Below are positions 5,780 through 6,241 of a DNA stretch of 6,241 bases, one piece after another. A program made the position numbers and the translations under genes. Within the stretch, counting starts at the first letter, position 1, and every line of letters begins with the position of its first letter. This DNA comes from DATJWY01 sp035500775 (GTDB lineage: Bacteria > Pseudomonadota > Alphaproteobacteria > Acetobacterales > Acetobacteraceae). Under the pieces are notes generated by a model. It searched no databases, was not told the DNA's origin, and saw only the letters and a program-made list of their open reading frames with translations. The stretch covers positions 1-6,241 of the forward strand of contig DATJWY010000021.1 of the NCBI GenBank assembly GCA_035500775.1, written 5' to 3'.

Positions 5780-6241
5780 GTGCGTGAAATAACCTGGAAG
5801 GATACAGAGGCTCGGGTGGCACTGGCGGCGCTGAAGCAGGCAGCGCCGTTCGTCTACGGTCTCACCAATTACATCGCGGCCAATCTTAGCGCCAATGTGC
5901 TGCTGGCCGTGGGCGCTGGGCCAGCGATCGGCGTGGCGCCGGGCTGGCCGAAAGCCTTCGGCGCCGGTGCCGGGGCGATGTGGATCAACACCGCGGCGCT
6001 GATGAGCAGCGGCCCGGAGACACTGCTGGATGCCGCCCGCGCAGCGCATGAAGCCGCTACTCCATGGGTGCTGGACCCGGTCGCAGTAGGCGCGGGTGCG
6101 CCGGAATATGACGCCGCGGTGCGCGCCCTGCTTGCCTTCCACCCGACCGTGATCCGCGGCAATGCCAGCGAGCTGATCGCCCTGGCTAGCGGCGGCGCCG
6201 GCGGCAAGGGGGTAGAGACCACCGCCACCGCCGACGAGGCA
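5780..6241 (+). CDS. thiM: ThiM-like hydroxyethylthiazole kinase, 3' end cut by window
   Basis: ThiM phosphorylates 4-methyl-5-(2-hydroxyethyl)thiazole with ATP, a salvage step of thiamine synthesis in the cytoplasm. The frame runs open for 154 codons to the window edge; about 110 residues remain outside. Matches to the family are clear: LTNYIAANLSANVLLAVGAGPAI (28-50), TPWVLDPVAVGAG (94-106), IRGNASELIALA (125-136) and GGKGVETT (141-148). Divergence is visible too: the usual GASPxM is GAGPAI, the acidic stretch that normally follows is APGWPKAF, and NIGTL is NTAAL. Active-site residues in the C-terminal half cannot be seen. GTG 5780 is the earliest possible start because an in-frame TAG lies at 5768-5770; GAGG at 5764-5767 may be the ribosome binding site, with rather long spacing. 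No TPP riboswitch is visible upstream. A thiD or thiE partner may follow beyond the window. Confidence 0.85.
   Translation, partial: MREITWKDTEARVALAALKQAAPFVYGLTNYIAANLSANVLLAVGAGPAIGVAPGWPKAFGAGAGAMWINTAALMSSGPETLLDAARAAHEAATPWVLDPVAVGAGAPEYDAAVRALLAFHPTVIRGNASELIALASGGAGGKGVETTATADEA

Noticed and set aside
5618..6142. 174-codon minus-strand frame across the intergenic region and thiM
   Set aside because: It is opposite the ThiM-coding frame, which matches family motifs through to the window end; no protein family is recognised in the antisense translation.

Overview
The window is GC-rich (except one regulatory gap), with all convincing genes on the + strand. It looks like a chromosomal segment of an alphaproteobacterium: the gene families, GC-rich codon use and protein style fit. 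A placement near Acetobacteraceae is possible but only a weak impression. The content concerns sulfur amino acids and a thiazole.

Positions 2-2563 hold a compact ABC-importer operon in the order metQ-metN-metI: periplasmic binding protein, ATPase with a C-terminal regulatory NIL domain, and permease. metQ and metN are 8 bases apart, and metN and metI overlap by 20 bases. A stem-loop 46 bases after metI may end the transcript.

Positions 2564-3050 are a 487-base gap. Its central part (about 2691-2960) falls to about 37% G+C by hand count. It carries two TTGACA hexamers, a perfect 12-base palindrome and a spaced inverted repeat, so it is probably the promoter and operator region of the next gene.

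Positions 3051-4133 encode an exported outer-membrane beta-barrel that resembles the 'MetA-pathway of phenol degradation' transporter family. After 93 bases comes a PLP-dependent Cys/Met-metabolism enzyme (4227-5510), of the cystathionine gamma-synthase type and with a complete active-site motif set. These two genes and the importer could form one module: outer-membrane passage, inner-membrane import, then conversion of a sulfur amino acid or relative. That link rests on proximity only.

Positions 5511-5779 are non-coding. They contain a striking imperfect inverted repeat (20-base arms, 17 of 20 matched) with TTGAYCC motifs, which I read as a possible insertion-sequence remnant. From 5780 to the window end runs the first 154 codons of a divergent thiM-like hydroxyethylthiazole kinase. 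I found no rRNA, tRNA, CRISPR array, intact transposase or clearly new system.
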